Source: CAVYYW01 sp963772845 (GTDB lineage: Bacteria > Bacillota > Bacilli > Bacillales > Sporolactobacillaceae). Taken from it: a DNA stretch of 64,000 nt. The notes beneath the pieces were generated by a model that searched no databases, had not been told where the DNA came from, and saw only the letters and a list, made by a program, of their open reading frames with translations. A program made the translations under genes and the position numbers. Shown piece after piece: positions 26,434 through 35,186 of this stretch. The stretch covers positions 124,001 through 188,000 of the forward strand of contig CAVYYW010000014.1 in assembly GCA_963772845.1 (NCBI GenBank), given 5' to 3'. Positions within the stretch are counted from its first letter, which is position 1, and each line of letters starts with the position of its first letter.

Positions 26434-27624
26434 TTACAAAAAGACACCAATGACGGTTGCTGAAAGAATAGAGGCAAGCGTAGAGCCATATAATAATTTT
26501 AATCCGAAATTGGCGACACGGTCACCTTGCTTTTCATTTAATGCTCTGACAGACCCTGTGATAATGCCGATGGATCCGAAGTTAGCAAAACTGACAAGGA
26601 ACACGGAAACAATACCAACGGTCCGGTTGCTCAGATGCTTTGTCATATCCTTGAAGTCCAGCATAGCAACAAATTCGTTGGTAACGAGTTTGGTTGCCAT
26701 AATGCTTCCGGCTCTTACTGCTTCATGCCAGGGAATACCAATGACAAAAGCGATAGGAGCAAAAATAAATCCAAGCAGCTTCTGAAAGCTGATATGAAAA
26801 ATTAAATCAAAAAGATAATTTATTAAGCCCATCAAAGCGATAAACCCAATTAACATTGCCGCTACAATAATGGCAACCTTTAAACCATCCATAATGCTTT
26901 CACTGATCATTTGAAAGAAAGTTAGCTTTTTTTCAGCTTCATTCGCTTCTGAAAGCAGCAGGTCTTCTTCCTCATCAAGAGAATAGGGGTTAATGATATT
27001 TGCGATAATTAAAGCGGAAAGAATGTTCAGCACGATCGCGACCACAACGTATTTTGCAGGGAGAAGCTGCATGTAAGCTCCAACAATCGAAATGCTTACG
27101 GCACTCATGGCTGAGGTACAGAGTGTATACAATCGCCTCTTTGAAACATAACCCAGCTGTTTCTTTGTCGTCAGGAAAACCTCTGATTGCCCGAGAAACG
27201 CAGAAGAAACTGCCACATAGTTCTCCAGTTTTCCCATACCGTTTACTTTACTTAGAATCAGTCCCACATATTTAATAATAAGCGGCAAAACCTTTATATG
27301 ATTTAAAATACCGATCAAAACAGAAATAAAAATAATCGGCAGGAGAACATCAAGGAAAAAGACAGAAGATCCTTTGTTTTCAAGCCCTCCAAATACAAAG
27401 TCCACCCCTTGAATCCCAAGGGACATCAGCTTGCTAAATAGTTTGGAAATGACACGGATAACAGCAATCCCCACTTGAGTATTCAGAAATAGAAATGCAA
27501 AAAACAGCTGGAGCAAGACCATGCTGATAATCGGTCTTAAACGAATGCCGCGTCGGTTATTGCTGACGAGCAAGGCAAGGACAAAAACGAGTATAAAACC
27601 CGTAATTAAAAAGAGTATATTCAT
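26434..27624 (-). CDS. nupC: Concentrative nucleoside transporter (NupC/NupG type)
   Basis: A 396-residue CNT-family membrane carrier that imports nucleosides with protons or sodium. About ten hydrophobic segments are visible, with family motifs LGQSEVFL, STCSAM-like TLCTSAMSAVSISIVGAYM, and SFANFGSIGIITGS. The ATG at 27624 gives a normal family N-terminus but lacks a close ribosome site. A strong AAAGGAGGGG lies about 45 bp upstream, before a TTG that is out of frame by one T. See the separate finding. Confidence 0.88.
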   Translation of the reverse strand: MNILFLITGFILVFVLALLVSNNRRGIRLRPIISMVLLQLFFAFLFLNTQVGIAVIRVISKLFSKLMSLGIQGVDFVFGGLENKGSSVFFLDVLLPIIFISVLIGILNHIKVLPLIIKYVGLILSKVNGMGKLENYVAVSSAFLGQSEVFLTTKKQLGYVSKRRLYTLCTSAMSAVSISIVGAYMQLLPAKYVVVAIVLNILSALIIANIINPYSLDEEEDLLLSEANEAEKKLTFFQMISESIMDGLKVAIIVAAMLIGFIALMGLINYLFDLIFHISFQKLLGFIFAPIAFVIGIPWHEAVRAGSIMATKLVTNEFVAMLDFKDMTKHLSNRTVGIVSVFLVSFANFGSIGIITGSVRALNEKQGDRVANFGLKLLYGSTLASILSATVIGVFL

Positions 27625-27804
27625 GATGTATTGCGTCAGCTCAATGATGGTAAAAAGCCGACAATTCCCCTCCTTTTATATAGAAAACATTCTTTAACCT
27701 CTTGGACAGTGTTCATACTATACATTTTTAAAATACGATTCAAGTAGTATTAATATTGTCAGATTTTTCTCTGAAAAATGCAGCGATTGAAAGGAGGAAA
27801 CAAA

Positions 27805-28032
27805 ATGAATGGCCAAGCGCCTGTTTTTTATATTGGGAACATAACAATCGGTGCGATCAGTGAGGCATCCTGCTTTAATATAGGTGAGAATCGGCTTCAG
27901 GACTTTGTCAGCCATAAAAAACATAACCAGGGATTCGGAACGATACATGGAAAAGAACACCGGCTGGACAATCTTAGAACGTTGCTTAATGATCCTGATC
28001 AAATAGATATGCTGGTGCCTGGCGCTCGCTGA
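27805..28032 (+). CDS. GerPA/GerPF-like small spore protein
   Basis: A 75-residue protein starting MNGQAPVFYIGNITIGAIS, with the central HKKHNQGFGTIHG block and a late DPDQIDM motif. This is the pattern of small GerPA/PF-type spore germination proteins and is similar in plan to the protein at 12624. ATG 27805 follows AAAGGAGG. It diverges from nupC and stands alone. A spore-coat role is inferred. Confidence 0.7.
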   Translation: MNGQAPVFYIGNITIGAISEASCFNIGENRLQDFVSHKKHNQGFGTIHGKEHRLDNLRTLLNDPDQIDMLVPGAR

Positions 28033-28196
28033 CTAGGGGGATTAACGTTTTTATAAAGAGGGCTGCAAGCTCTCTAAGCGAGGTCTTAGTAAAGGGCTGA
28101 AAATACCTATCCTACAGTGTTAAGGCTCATGTAAGGAGGCTAGTGAAGGACACGAGGATAGCAAACATTTTCTATTAATATAATGATCATCCTAAA
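28033..28196. other. Unexplained intergenic stretch
   Basis: About 160 bp between the GerPA-like gene and a minus-strand terminator. It contains short G-rich blocks and an AAGGAGG at 28133-28139 followed by an 11-codon ORF that I do not regard as a gene. No clear riboswitch or RNA gene signature was recognised. Confidence 0.4.
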
Positions 28197-28231
28197 TAAA
28201 AAAAGATCCTGCCTTTGAAAACCGGCAGGAT
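28197..28231 (-). terminator. Terminator (minus strand)
   Basis: An ATCCTGCC/GGCAGGAT stem (28206-28213 with 28224-28231) is followed on the minus strand by CTTTTTTT. It lies about 100 bp past the stop of the gene at 28331. Confidence 0.75.
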
Positions 28232-28330
28232 AAAGGATGAAAGTGTGTTGGGGTTAGGGTTAATTAAAGGATTCCCCTGAAAAAAGTTTTTAAACCTTTT
28301 TATTCGACTTTTTATTCTATTATTCTTGAT

Positions 28331-28669
28331 CTACTCCATTTTATTTTCATTATAGCGAGTCAGTTCCTGAATATTCATTGAAGCAATATGATTTCTGGCC
28401 TCTTCATTCCCATGGTCGAAAATCCATTGGTATACCTGCTGAAGATGCTGGTCGTACCGATCATCTGTCATATCTTCCTGATAACGGATATGTGGAATAT
28501 GAGACTTTAGAAAACCGTCCAGTGCTACCTGGTTTGCTTCTTCAAATAGAATCTTTAACTCATCCGTTTCTTCTTTTGTGGCGAGAATTTCAAACTCCCA
28601 CTCGCTCTGGTTTGGTTCAGTCATGATTTCACCTGTTCCGACCGTCACGTAAAAATGTTGTTTTTCCAT
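28331..28669 (-). CDS. Conserved hypothetical protein
   Basis: A 112-residue acidic cytosolic protein; not recognised. It starts MEKQHFYVTVGTGEI, with beta-strand-like first 40 residues, then helices with HIPHIRYQEDMTDDRYDQHL. GGAGG lies close to the ATG. A leading beta layer and a dedicated terminator argue that it is real. Confidence 0.65.
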   Translation of the reverse strand: MEKQHFYVTVGTGEIMTEPNQSEWEFEILATKEETDELKILFEEANQVALDGFLKSHIPHIRYQEDMTDDRYDQHLQQVYQWIFDHGNEEARNHIASMNIQELTRYNENKME

Positions 28670-28799
28670 CCAGCAGCCTCCTTTTAGGAATAGGATAATC
28701 GTTAAATATAATTCTATCCCTATAAATTTAGAGGGATGACAGTTTGAAATCGGTACCAGCGGGGCAAGATGGGAGAAAAAAAGGAGTTAACGAACTCTG

Positions 28800-28976
28800 A
28801 TGTATTTCAATCAACTTCGAGCGGCTGTTAATGAACGCCGTGAACTGCTTTCTAAACAAATTGTATTGTCCATGGGTGAAAAAGCAGATGGCGCTTATGT
28901 GGATCATTTAACCCTTAGTGAACTTGAAAATCTTTGGATGCACTGTCAAAAAAATCGTACCGGGCAAAAACGGTAG
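28800..28976 (+). CDS. FbpA-like small basic protein
   Basis: A 58-residue ORF below the usual size limit. LRAAVNERRELLSKQIV, a short turn and LTLSELENLW resemble the Fur-regulated basic protein A family, whose members help iron sparing or act as small adaptors in Bacillus. A GGAG lies about 15 bp before the ATG, longer than usual. A weak Fur-like AT-rich half site is present near 28690, but no convincing Fur box. Real but short. Confidence 0.55.
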   Translation: MYFNQLRAAVNERRELLSKQIVLSMGEKADGAYVDHLTLSELENLWMHCQKNRTGQKR

Positions 28977-29094
28977 TTTAGCTGCAAAGCTTTCCGCGTT
29001 AAATGTTTTTAAAGGTCTTGGATGGGGAATATTTTATTTGGATAGTTTTTCGATAGCTTTTATTCGGACGTGGAACAGTTGAGTGCAAAACGCG

Positions 29095-29771
29095 GCTTTC
29101 GCCATGAAGTGCTTGGCGATAAGCCAAGTTTTCTTTACACTGCTAAAGGATGGCATGGGAATAGGGCAGTATAAGGGCAACTAAGGCTTTCGCCATGAAG
29201 TGCTTGGCGATAAGCCAAGTTTTCTTTACACTGCTAAAGCTGGCATGGGAATAGGGCAGTATAAGGGCAACTAAGGCTTTCGCCATGAAGTGCTTGGCGA
29301 TAAGCCAAGTTTTCTTTACACTGCTAAAGCTGGCATGGGAATAGGGCAGTATAAGGGCAACTAAGGCTTTCGCCATGAAGTGCTTGGCGATAAGCCAAGT
29401 TTTCTTTACACTGCTAAAGCTGGCATGGGAATAGGGCAGTATAAGGGCAACTAAGGCTTTCGCCATGAAGTGCTTGGCGATAAGCCAAGTTTTCTTTACA
29501 CTGCTAAAGATGGCATGGGAAATAGGGCAGTATAAGGGCAACTAAGGCTTTCGCCATGAAGTGCTTGGCGATAAGCCAAGTTTTCTTTACACTGCTAAAG
29601 GATGGCATGGGAATAGGGCAGTATAAGGGCAACTAAGGCTTTCGCCATGAAGTGCTTGGCGATAAGCCAAGTTTTCTTTACACTGCTAAAGGATGGCATG
29701 GGAATAGGGCAGTATAAGGGCAACTAAGGCTTTCGCCATGAAGTGCTTGGCGATAAGCCAAGTTTTCTTTA
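29095..29771. repeat. 90/91-bp tandem array, eight copies
   Basis: Units begin at 29095, 29186, 29276, 29366, 29456, 29547, 29638 and 29729 (the last is partial). They are almost identical, with single-base indels making lengths of 90 or 91. Each unit holds a CTTGGC-GATAA-GCCAAG hairpin followed by TTTTCTTT on the plus strand, which looks like a rho-independent terminator. Each also has an ATG-led short ORF: 26 codons in copies 1, 5, 6 and 7, and 19 or fewer in the others. Coding is doubtful because indels break the frame. Confidence 0.9.
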
Positions 29772-29851
29772 TACTTAATAATGTTTGATTGCAGGTGCTT
29801 CATAACTTATCTTTCAAAGATAGAAAGGCTTATTAGACAGGATGGAGATAT

Positions 29852-30352
29852 ATGAATATGCGTGAAGAAGTATTTAAAGACTACTATCAGAACGATGTGA
29901 TACTGTCATTCGATGACCATCCCTTCTCTAAGAATCCGATGCATGTATGGGTGATCTGCCGTTTTCATCACCAGTGGCTGCTCACAAAACATCCAAGAAG
30001 GGGATGGGAGTTCCCAGGCGGAAAGGTCGAGCCTGGAGAAACTGCTTATGAAGCGGGTTTACGAGAAGTTTATGAAGAGACTGGAGCACATGCTAAAGAA
30101 ATGATTTATATCGGGCAATACAAAGTTGAAGGTAAAAGTGAAACGATCGTAAAAAATGTCTATTTTGCTATTATTGATGAAATTAAACTGTTGGAACATT
30201 ATATGGAAACAGATGGGCCGGTCTTTTTATCACACATTCCAGACAACGTGAAAAAGCTGGATAAGTACAGTTTTATGATGAAGGATAATGTCCTCCCGCT
30301 ATGCTTGGAAAAAATTTCAGAATACAAAAAGAAGGCACTGCTTAATAAATAA
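29852..30352 (+). CDS. ytkD: Nudix hydrolase YtkD
   Basis: A 166-residue Nudix enzyme. The Nudix box is complete from Gly57: GX5EX7REUXEEXGU, ending REVYEETGA at residue 79. In B. subtilis YtkD removes 8-oxo-dGTP or acts on nucleoside triphosphates and is also linked to RNA 5' pyrophosphate removal. It ends within a shared terminator and converges on pckA, the same gene pairing as in B. subtilis. Confidence 0.9.
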   Translation: MNMREEVFKDYYQNDVILSFDDHPFSKNPMHVWVICRFHHQWLLTKHPRRGWEFPGGKVEPGETAYEAGLREVYEETGAHAKEMIYIGQYKVEGKSETIVKNVYFAIIDEIKLLEHYMETDGPVFLSHIPDNVKKLDKYSFMMKDNVLPLCLEKISEYKKKALLNK

Positions 30353-30362
30353 GCAGTGCCTT
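30332..30362. terminator. Bidirectional terminator between ytkD and pckA
   Basis: A 13-bp stem (30332-30344 with 30350-30362) contains the ytkD stop codon. On the minus strand it is followed by CTTCTTTTTG, so it should stop pckA transcripts efficiently. Confidence 0.8.
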
Positions 30363-30397
30363 AACTTTGAAGCAAGCTGTATAAAAGTGCTTCTGTT

Positions 30398-31978
30398 TTA
30401 TTTGGGACCTGCCCCTTTAATTTCTTTGGACACGTGCTCAAATTTCAAAAAGTTTTGCTTGAATTTTTCAGCCAAGAGATGGGCTTTTTCTTCATAGGCT
30501 TTCTGGCTTTCCCAGGTTTTGCTTGGCTGCAGAACATCGTCTGGAACACCAGGGCATTCCTTGGGAATATGAAGGTCAAAAATCTTGTCAGTTACCGTCT
30601 CAGTATTTTTCAATTCACCTTGCAATGCTGCCCGGACCATGGCACGTGTGTGACTTAAGTTAATTCTGGCGCCCTCACCGTAAGCTCCACCAGTCCAGCC
30701 AGTGTTCACAAGATAAACATCCGCATTATGTTCGTCTATTTTTTGTCCAAGCATTTCAGCATAAGTGGTGGCGTGCAGCGGCAGGAACGGCGAACCAAAG
30801 CAAGCTGAGAAGGTTGCCTCTGGTGCTGTAATTCCCCGTTCTGTTCCTGCGAGCTTACTCGTATAGCCGCTTAAAAAGTGATACATAGCTTGAGCCTTCG
30901 TTAGTTTGCTTATTGGAGGAAGTACGCCAAAAGCATCGGCCGTAAGAAAAATAATGGTATTTGGATGGCCGGCGACGCTAGGCATCACAACATTCGGCAC
31001 TTTTTCTAATGAATAAGCAGCCCGAGTATTTTCAGTAAGGGAGTTATCATCAAAATCAGCTTTTCGTGTATTAGGATCGGTTACTACGTTTTCAAGAACA
31101 GAACCGTAGCCGATCGCGTTCCAGATTTGCGGCTCTTTTTCCTTTGATAAATGAATTGTTTTTGCATAGCAGCCGCCCTCGATGTTAAAGACACCGGTGT
31201 CTGACCATCCGTGTTCATCATCACCAATCAGCTTCCGATCCGGGTCATTGGAAAGGGTGGTTTTCCCTGTACCGGAAAGTCCAAAAAATAACGAGACATC
31301 GCCTTCAGCCCCAACATTCGCAGAACAATGCATGGGAAGAATACCTTTTTGTGGTAAGAGATAATTCATTACCGTGAAAATTGATTTTTTCATTTCTCCG
31401 GCGTATTTTGTACCGCCAATTAAAATAATTCTTTTTTTGAGAGAAAGCATGATGAATGTTTCTGAATGTGTCCCGTCGACTTTAGGGTCAGCGAGAAAGT
31501 CTGGCGCTGAAATGACTGTAAAAGAAGGTTCATGAGTATTCAGTTCGTCCTGGGAAGGTTCGATAAATAATTGCTGGGCAAACAAATTATGCCAGGCGTA
31601 TTCATTAATAACTTGAAGAGATAGGCGGGATTCAGGATCAGCTCCTGCAAATCCTCTGAAGATAAATCGTTCATTTTTTTGCTTTAAGTAATCAAGCACT
31701 TTTATATAGAGAGCTTCGAAAACGCTCTCATCAATGGGTTGATTATTTCCCCAATCCACGACGTCTTTACATTCTTCTTCATTAACAACAAATTTATCTT
31801 TAGGTGAACGACCGGTGTATTTGCCGGTGTTTGCGGAGAACGCACCTGTATTTGTTAATACACCTTCGCCTTTTGTCACTGCCTTTTCAATGAGGTGGGA
31901 TACAGATAGGTTTAAGTGTGTATTAGGAGCACCTAATAGTTCATCGAGCTTTGATGCGAATGGAATTGTGTTCATCAT
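30398..31978 (-). CDS. pckA: Phosphoenolpyruvate carboxykinase (ATP) PckA
   Basis: A 526-residue enzyme of the usual Bacillus length. It converts oxaloacetate and ATP to phosphoenolpyruvate for gluconeogenesis. The kinase-1a loop GLSGTGKTTLS and the metal region IGDDEHGW are present, as is RSPKDKF for substrate binding. The start is at the first of two adjacent ATG codons. The upstream region has a CcpN-like box, fitting glycolytic repression. Confidence 0.97.
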   Translation of the reverse strand: MMNTIPFASKLDELLGAPNTHLNLSVSHLIEKAVTKGEGVLTNTGAFSANTGKYTGRSPKDKFVVNEEECKDVVDWGNNQPIDESVFEALYIKVLDYLKQKNERFIFRGFAGADPESRLSLQVINEYAWHNLFAQQLFIEPSQDELNTHEPSFTVISAPDFLADPKVDGTHSETFIMLSLKKRIILIGGTKYAGEMKKSIFTVMNYLLPQKGILPMHCSANVGAEGDVSLFFGLSGTGKTTLSNDPDRKLIGDDEHGWSDTGVFNIEGGCYAKTIHLSKEKEPQIWNAIGYGSVLENVVTDPNTRKADFDDNSLTENTRAAYSLEKVPNVVMPSVAGHPNTIIFLTADAFGVLPPISKLTKAQAMYHFLSGYTSKLAGTERGITAPEATFSACFGSPFLPLHATTYAEMLGQKIDEHNADVYLVNTGWTGGAYGEGARINLSHTRAMVRAALQGELKNTETVTDKIFDLHIPKECPGVPDDVLQPSKTWESQKAYEEKAHLLAEKFKQNFLKFEHVSKEIKGAGPK

Positions 31979-32025
31979 ATAACAACCATCCTTTTCATTT
32001 AGTCTGACCTGTTTTTCTAAGAATT

Positions 32026-32053
32026 AGTATAACATATATTATTATTTAGTCTA
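32026..32053 (-). promoter_or_regulatory. pckA promoter with CcpN-like operator
   Basis: On the minus strand, TAGACT (32048-32053), a 16-bp spacer and TATACT (32026-32031) form a promoter about 50 bp before pckA. The box TATGTTATACT at 32026-32036 fits the published CcpN consensus TRTGHYATAYW completely and covers the -10. CcpN represses pckA in B. subtilis when sugar is present. Binding here is inferred. Confidence 0.55.
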
Positions 32054-32211
32054 TACTAATTGTGATCAATTAAGGAAAATGGGGCCTTATTGCTGCAGTA
32101 TTTATTTAAATAAACTCGTTTATTCCTATTTATATAATACAATAAAAAGATTGTCTTGTCGGAATATTTATTTGGGCTGCTAATACCCGATCATTTGGCT
32201 TTGTTTTTTTA

Positions 32212-32240
32212 TTGACACGATAACAGGTCTACGCTATCCT
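32212..32240 (+). promoter_or_regulatory. metK promoter
   Basis: TTGACA at 32212-32217, a 17-bp spacer and TATCCT at 32235-32240, placed about 15 bp upstream of the S-box aptamer. Confidence 0.65.
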
Positions 32241-32256
32241 TATTGGGAAACGGCTG

Positions 32257-32410
32257 CTCTTATCCCGAGTAGGCGGAGGGACAGGCCCGATGAAACCCGG
32301 CAACCGGCAAAGAAATTGCAGCGGTGCTAACCTGAAGAGGTTCAAGAAACCTTAACGATAAGAGACGCGTATATGGACTGTCCTTATCCACAAATGGAGA
32401 GGACTTTTTT
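32257..32410 (+). promoter_or_regulatory. SAM-I (S-box) riboswitch of metK
   Basis: The aptamer at 32257-32364 begins CTCTTATC and ends GATAAGAG, closing stem P1. In between are the conserved GAGGGA, GCCCGATGAAACCCGGCAAC and TGCTAA blocks. A terminator stem (32380-32390 with 32395-32404) and TTTTTT follow. High S-adenosylmethionine should cause termination before metK. Confidence 0.93.
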
Positions 32411-32483
32411 CGTGCTTTTCGAACCAAAAACGTGGGAAATGAGTACCGTTATTATAATGACTTGATCATGAGGAGGCTGAAGA

Positions 32484-33704
32484 ATGGCAAATACCCATTC
32501 AAGACGTTTATTTACATCAGAATCGGTAACTGAAGGGCATCCGGATAAGATTTGTGACCAGATCTCCGATGCAATTCTGGATGAAATTCTTAAAAAGGAT
32601 CCTAAAGCACGGGTTGCTTGTGAAACGAGTGTAAATACAGGGCTTGTGCTTGTGGCCGGTGAAATCACAACGTCGACTTATGTAGACATTCCGAAAGTTG
32701 TACGCGAGACAATAAAAGGAATTGGCTATGATCGTGCGAAATATGGCTTTGATTCAGAGACGTGTGCGGTTCTAACATCGATTGATGAACAGTCTGCTGA
32801 TATTGCTCAAGGTGTGAATCAGGCTCTTGAATCGCGAGAAGGTGAACCAAGTGACGCAGAAATTGATGACATAGGTGCTGGGGACCAGGGCTTGATGTTC
32901 GGCTTTGCTATCAATGAAACTTCTGAATTGATGCCTCTGCCTATATCTTTAGCACATAAGCTGGCTAAGCGTTTGTCAGATGTCAGAAAATCTGAAGAAA
33001 TTCCTTACTTGAGACCAGATGGAAAAACTCAGGTAACAATTGAGTATGATGAACTTGGCAAACCTGAACGTGTAGATACTATTGTTATTTCCACTCAGCA
33101 TCATCCGGAAATTACACTTGATCAGATTAAAGAGGACTTGAAAACCCATGTGATTGATCCTGTCGTTCCTGCTGAACTGATTGATGATAAGACAAAGTTC
33201 TTTATCAATCCTACGGGCCGGTTCGTTATTGGCGGACCACAGGGTGATGCTGGCCTGACCGGCCGGAAAATTATTGTTGATACGTACGGCGGGTATGCAC
33301 GTCATGGTGGAGGTGCTTTCTCCGGTAAGGATGCAACAAAAGTTGATCGTTCTGCTGCTTATGCTGCACGTTACGTGGCAAAGAACATTGTTGCTGCAGG
33401 CTTAGCAGATAAGTGTGAAGTCCAGTTGGCTTACGCGATTGGTGTCGCACACCCTGTCAGCATCTCGATCGATACGTTTAATACTGGAACGGTAACAGAA
33501 GAAAAGCTGGTTGAACTTGTTCGTCGTCATTTTGACCTTCGCCCAGCGGGTATCATTAAGATGCTTGATCTTCAGAGACCAATTTATAAGCAAACCGCTG
33601 CTTACGGTCATTTCGGCCGGACAGATGTTGAGTTGCCTTGGGAAAAGACAGATCTGGCAACGACTTTAAAAGAGGAAGCTTACACGGCATCAGATAATAA
33701 CTAA
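32484..33704 (+). CDS. metK: S-adenosylmethionine synthetase MetK
   Basis: A 406-residue enzyme that makes S-adenosylmethionine from methionine and ATP. Family motifs are all present: EGHPDKICDQ, GAGDQGLMFG and the P-loop-like GGGAFSGKD. It starts behind GAGGAGG and is controlled by the S-box. In B. subtilis asnB follows; here an MFS carrier gene follows after a terminator. Confidence 0.97.
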   Translation: MANTHSRRLFTSESVTEGHPDKICDQISDAILDEILKKDPKARVACETSVNTGLVLVAGEITTSTYVDIPKVVRETIKGIGYDRAKYGFDSETCAVLTSIDEQSADIAQGVNQALESREGEPSDAEIDDIGAGDQGLMFGFAINETSELMPLPISLAHKLAKRLSDVRKSEEIPYLRPDGKTQVTIEYDELGKPERVDTIVISTQHHPEITLDQIKEDLKTHVIDPVVPAELIDDKTKFFINPTGRFVIGGPQGDAGLTGRKIIVDTYGGYARHGGGAFSGKDATKVDRSAAYAARYVAKNIVAAGLADKCEVQLAYAIGVAHPVSISIDTFNTGTVTEEKLVELVRRHFDLRPAGIIKMLDLQRPIYKQTAAYGHFGRTDVELPWEKTDLATTLKEEAYTASDNN

Positions 33705-33715
33705 ACAAAGCGATT

Positions 33716-33752
33716 AAAGAACTGCTTCTCATATGAGGGGCAGTTCTTTTTA
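33716..33752 (+). terminator. metK terminator
   Basis: An AAAGAACTGC/GCAGTTCTTT stem (33716-33725 with 33740-33749) followed by TT, directly after the metK stop. Confidence 0.75.
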
Positions 33753-33861
33753 TAACTGAAAATGCGAAGGTGTAGAAGAAGCTCATAGAGTGCAGACAGA
33801 TTTATTTACAAAATTCAGAACGTGTTGTATCTTCATGTAGTCATACTTGGAGGTGTTAAGA

Positions 33862-35130
33862 ATGTATTCTGCTAAAAGTCAGCAAATGAAAAGACCTCGG
33901 TTGTACTACGGATGGCTGATTGTATTTGTCAGTGCAGTCGGAATCTTTTTTTCAGGTCCCGGACAAACATATGGTATCTCTGTATTTATCGATTCCTACA
34001 TAAATGATTTTGGTTGGAGCCGGTCATTGGTGTCGGGCATTTACTCATCTGCCACCCTTTTGTCGGGCTTACTGCTTTTTGTCGTTGGAAGAAGCGTTGA
34101 TCGATTTGGCCAAAGGAAAATGGCTGTTTCTGTAGGGGTATTGCTTGCCGCAGCCTGTGTCTGGAATAGTTTTGCGGCCGGTCCAATTATGATTTTCTTT
34201 GGATTCTTTATGATTCGTTTATTTGGTCAAGGTTCAATGACATTAATACCGAATACTCTTGTCCCGCAATGGTTTATTAGAAAAAGGGGCCGGGCCCTCA
34301 GCATGATGGCGATTGGCGGTTTTTTAAGTTCAGCAGCTTTTCCACCTTTGAATGCATGGCTTATTCATTCGTTTGGATGGCAATCCGCCTGGCGAGTGCT
34401 TGCTGTATTATTATGTATTGTTTTCGTTCCGCTTGCCTATTTCATCATTCGCAACAAACCTGAAGACATCGGTCTTCTGCCGGATAATGACGTGATCCCC
34501 GAAGCAGACGCAATCGACGGTCAGCCACTATCAGCCCCGGTAAGTGAAGTGAACTGGACAGTAAAGGAAGCGATGCGTACACGGGCTTTTTGGCTGATTC
34601 TTTTCTGCGTTTCACTGCCTGCTTTGATTAATACCGGTCTGACGTTCCACTTGATCTCTATTTTTAAGTCGCACGGATTAAAAGCCACCACCGCTGCTCT
34701 GATTCTCAGTTTAATGGCAGTTATTGGATTTCCAGTTTCTTTTGTTGCTGGTTTTCTTTTGGAGAAAATCCAGGTTCATAAAGTATTGGCAATCTCTTTT
34801 ATTGGACAAATGATCTTTTTAGTCGTTTTGATTAGGATGAGTAACATTTCCGAAGCAATCCTATTTGGGGTTATTTGGGGGGCAATAAATGGTTTCGAAA
34901 GAATCACACTGAATATTGTTTGGCCAAATTATTTTGGAAGAAAACATCTTGGCAGCATTAAAGGTATCGCGATGACAACAATGGTGATTGGTTCTGCCTT
35001 CGGGCCTTTGCCTTTCGGAATTGCCTTTGATTATTTTCACAGTTATTATCAAATCCTTCTTATCATGATGATTTTTCCGGTTCTAGGCTTTTTTGCGGCA
35101 ATTACTTCTCCTCCCCCAGAAAAAAACTAA
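33862..35130 (+). CDS. MFS transporter (monocarboxylate/oxalate-like)
   Basis: A 422-residue major facilitator with twelve predicted membrane segments. YYGWLIVFVSAVGIFFSGPG opens the protein, a pattern seen in OxlT/monocarboxylate-porter-like MFS proteins. The motif-A-like loop RSVDRFGQRK lies after segment 2. The substrate is unknown; a carboxylate is plausible. ATG 33862 has TGGAGGTG upstream. Confidence 0.85.
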   Translation: MYSAKSQQMKRPRLYYGWLIVFVSAVGIFFSGPGQTYGISVFIDSYINDFGWSRSLVSGIYSSATLLSGLLLFVVGRSVDRFGQRKMAVSVGVLLAAACVWNSFAAGPIMIFFGFFMIRLFGQGSMTLIPNTLVPQWFIRKRGRALSMMAIGGFLSSAAFPPLNAWLIHSFGWQSAWRVLAVLLCIVFVPLAYFIIRNKPEDIGLLPDNDVIPEADAIDGQPLSAPVSEVNWTVKEAMRTRAFWLILFCVSLPALINTGLTFHLISIFKSHGLKATTAALILSLMAVIGFPVSFVAGFLLEKIQVHKVLAISFIGQMIFLVVLIRMSNISEAILFGVIWGAINGFERITLNIVWPNYFGRKHLGSIKGIAMTTMVIGSAFGPLPFGIAFDYFHSYYQILLIMMIFPVLGFFAAITSPPPEKN

Positions 35131-35136
35131 TGATAT

Positions 35137-35166
35137 AAAGAGCCGCTTCCGTAGGAGCGGCTCTTT
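35137..35166. terminator. Bidirectional terminator
   Basis: An AAAGAGCCGC/GCGGCTCTTT hairpin lies between the convergent MFS and universal-stress genes, with T-rich tails on both strands. Confidence 0.75.
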
Positions 35167-35186
35167 AGTAATTATGATAGATCTGA

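Noticed and set aside
28143..28178. An 11-codon GTG ORF after AAGGAGG
   Set aside because: Very short, with no conserved partner; ribosome-site match is probably chance.
29143..29541. A 132-codon minus-strand ORF of repeated MAKALVALILPYSH units
   Set aside because: It arises only because 90-bp units keep the frame; the neighbouring 91-bp units break it. No ribosome site and no sign of protein selection.
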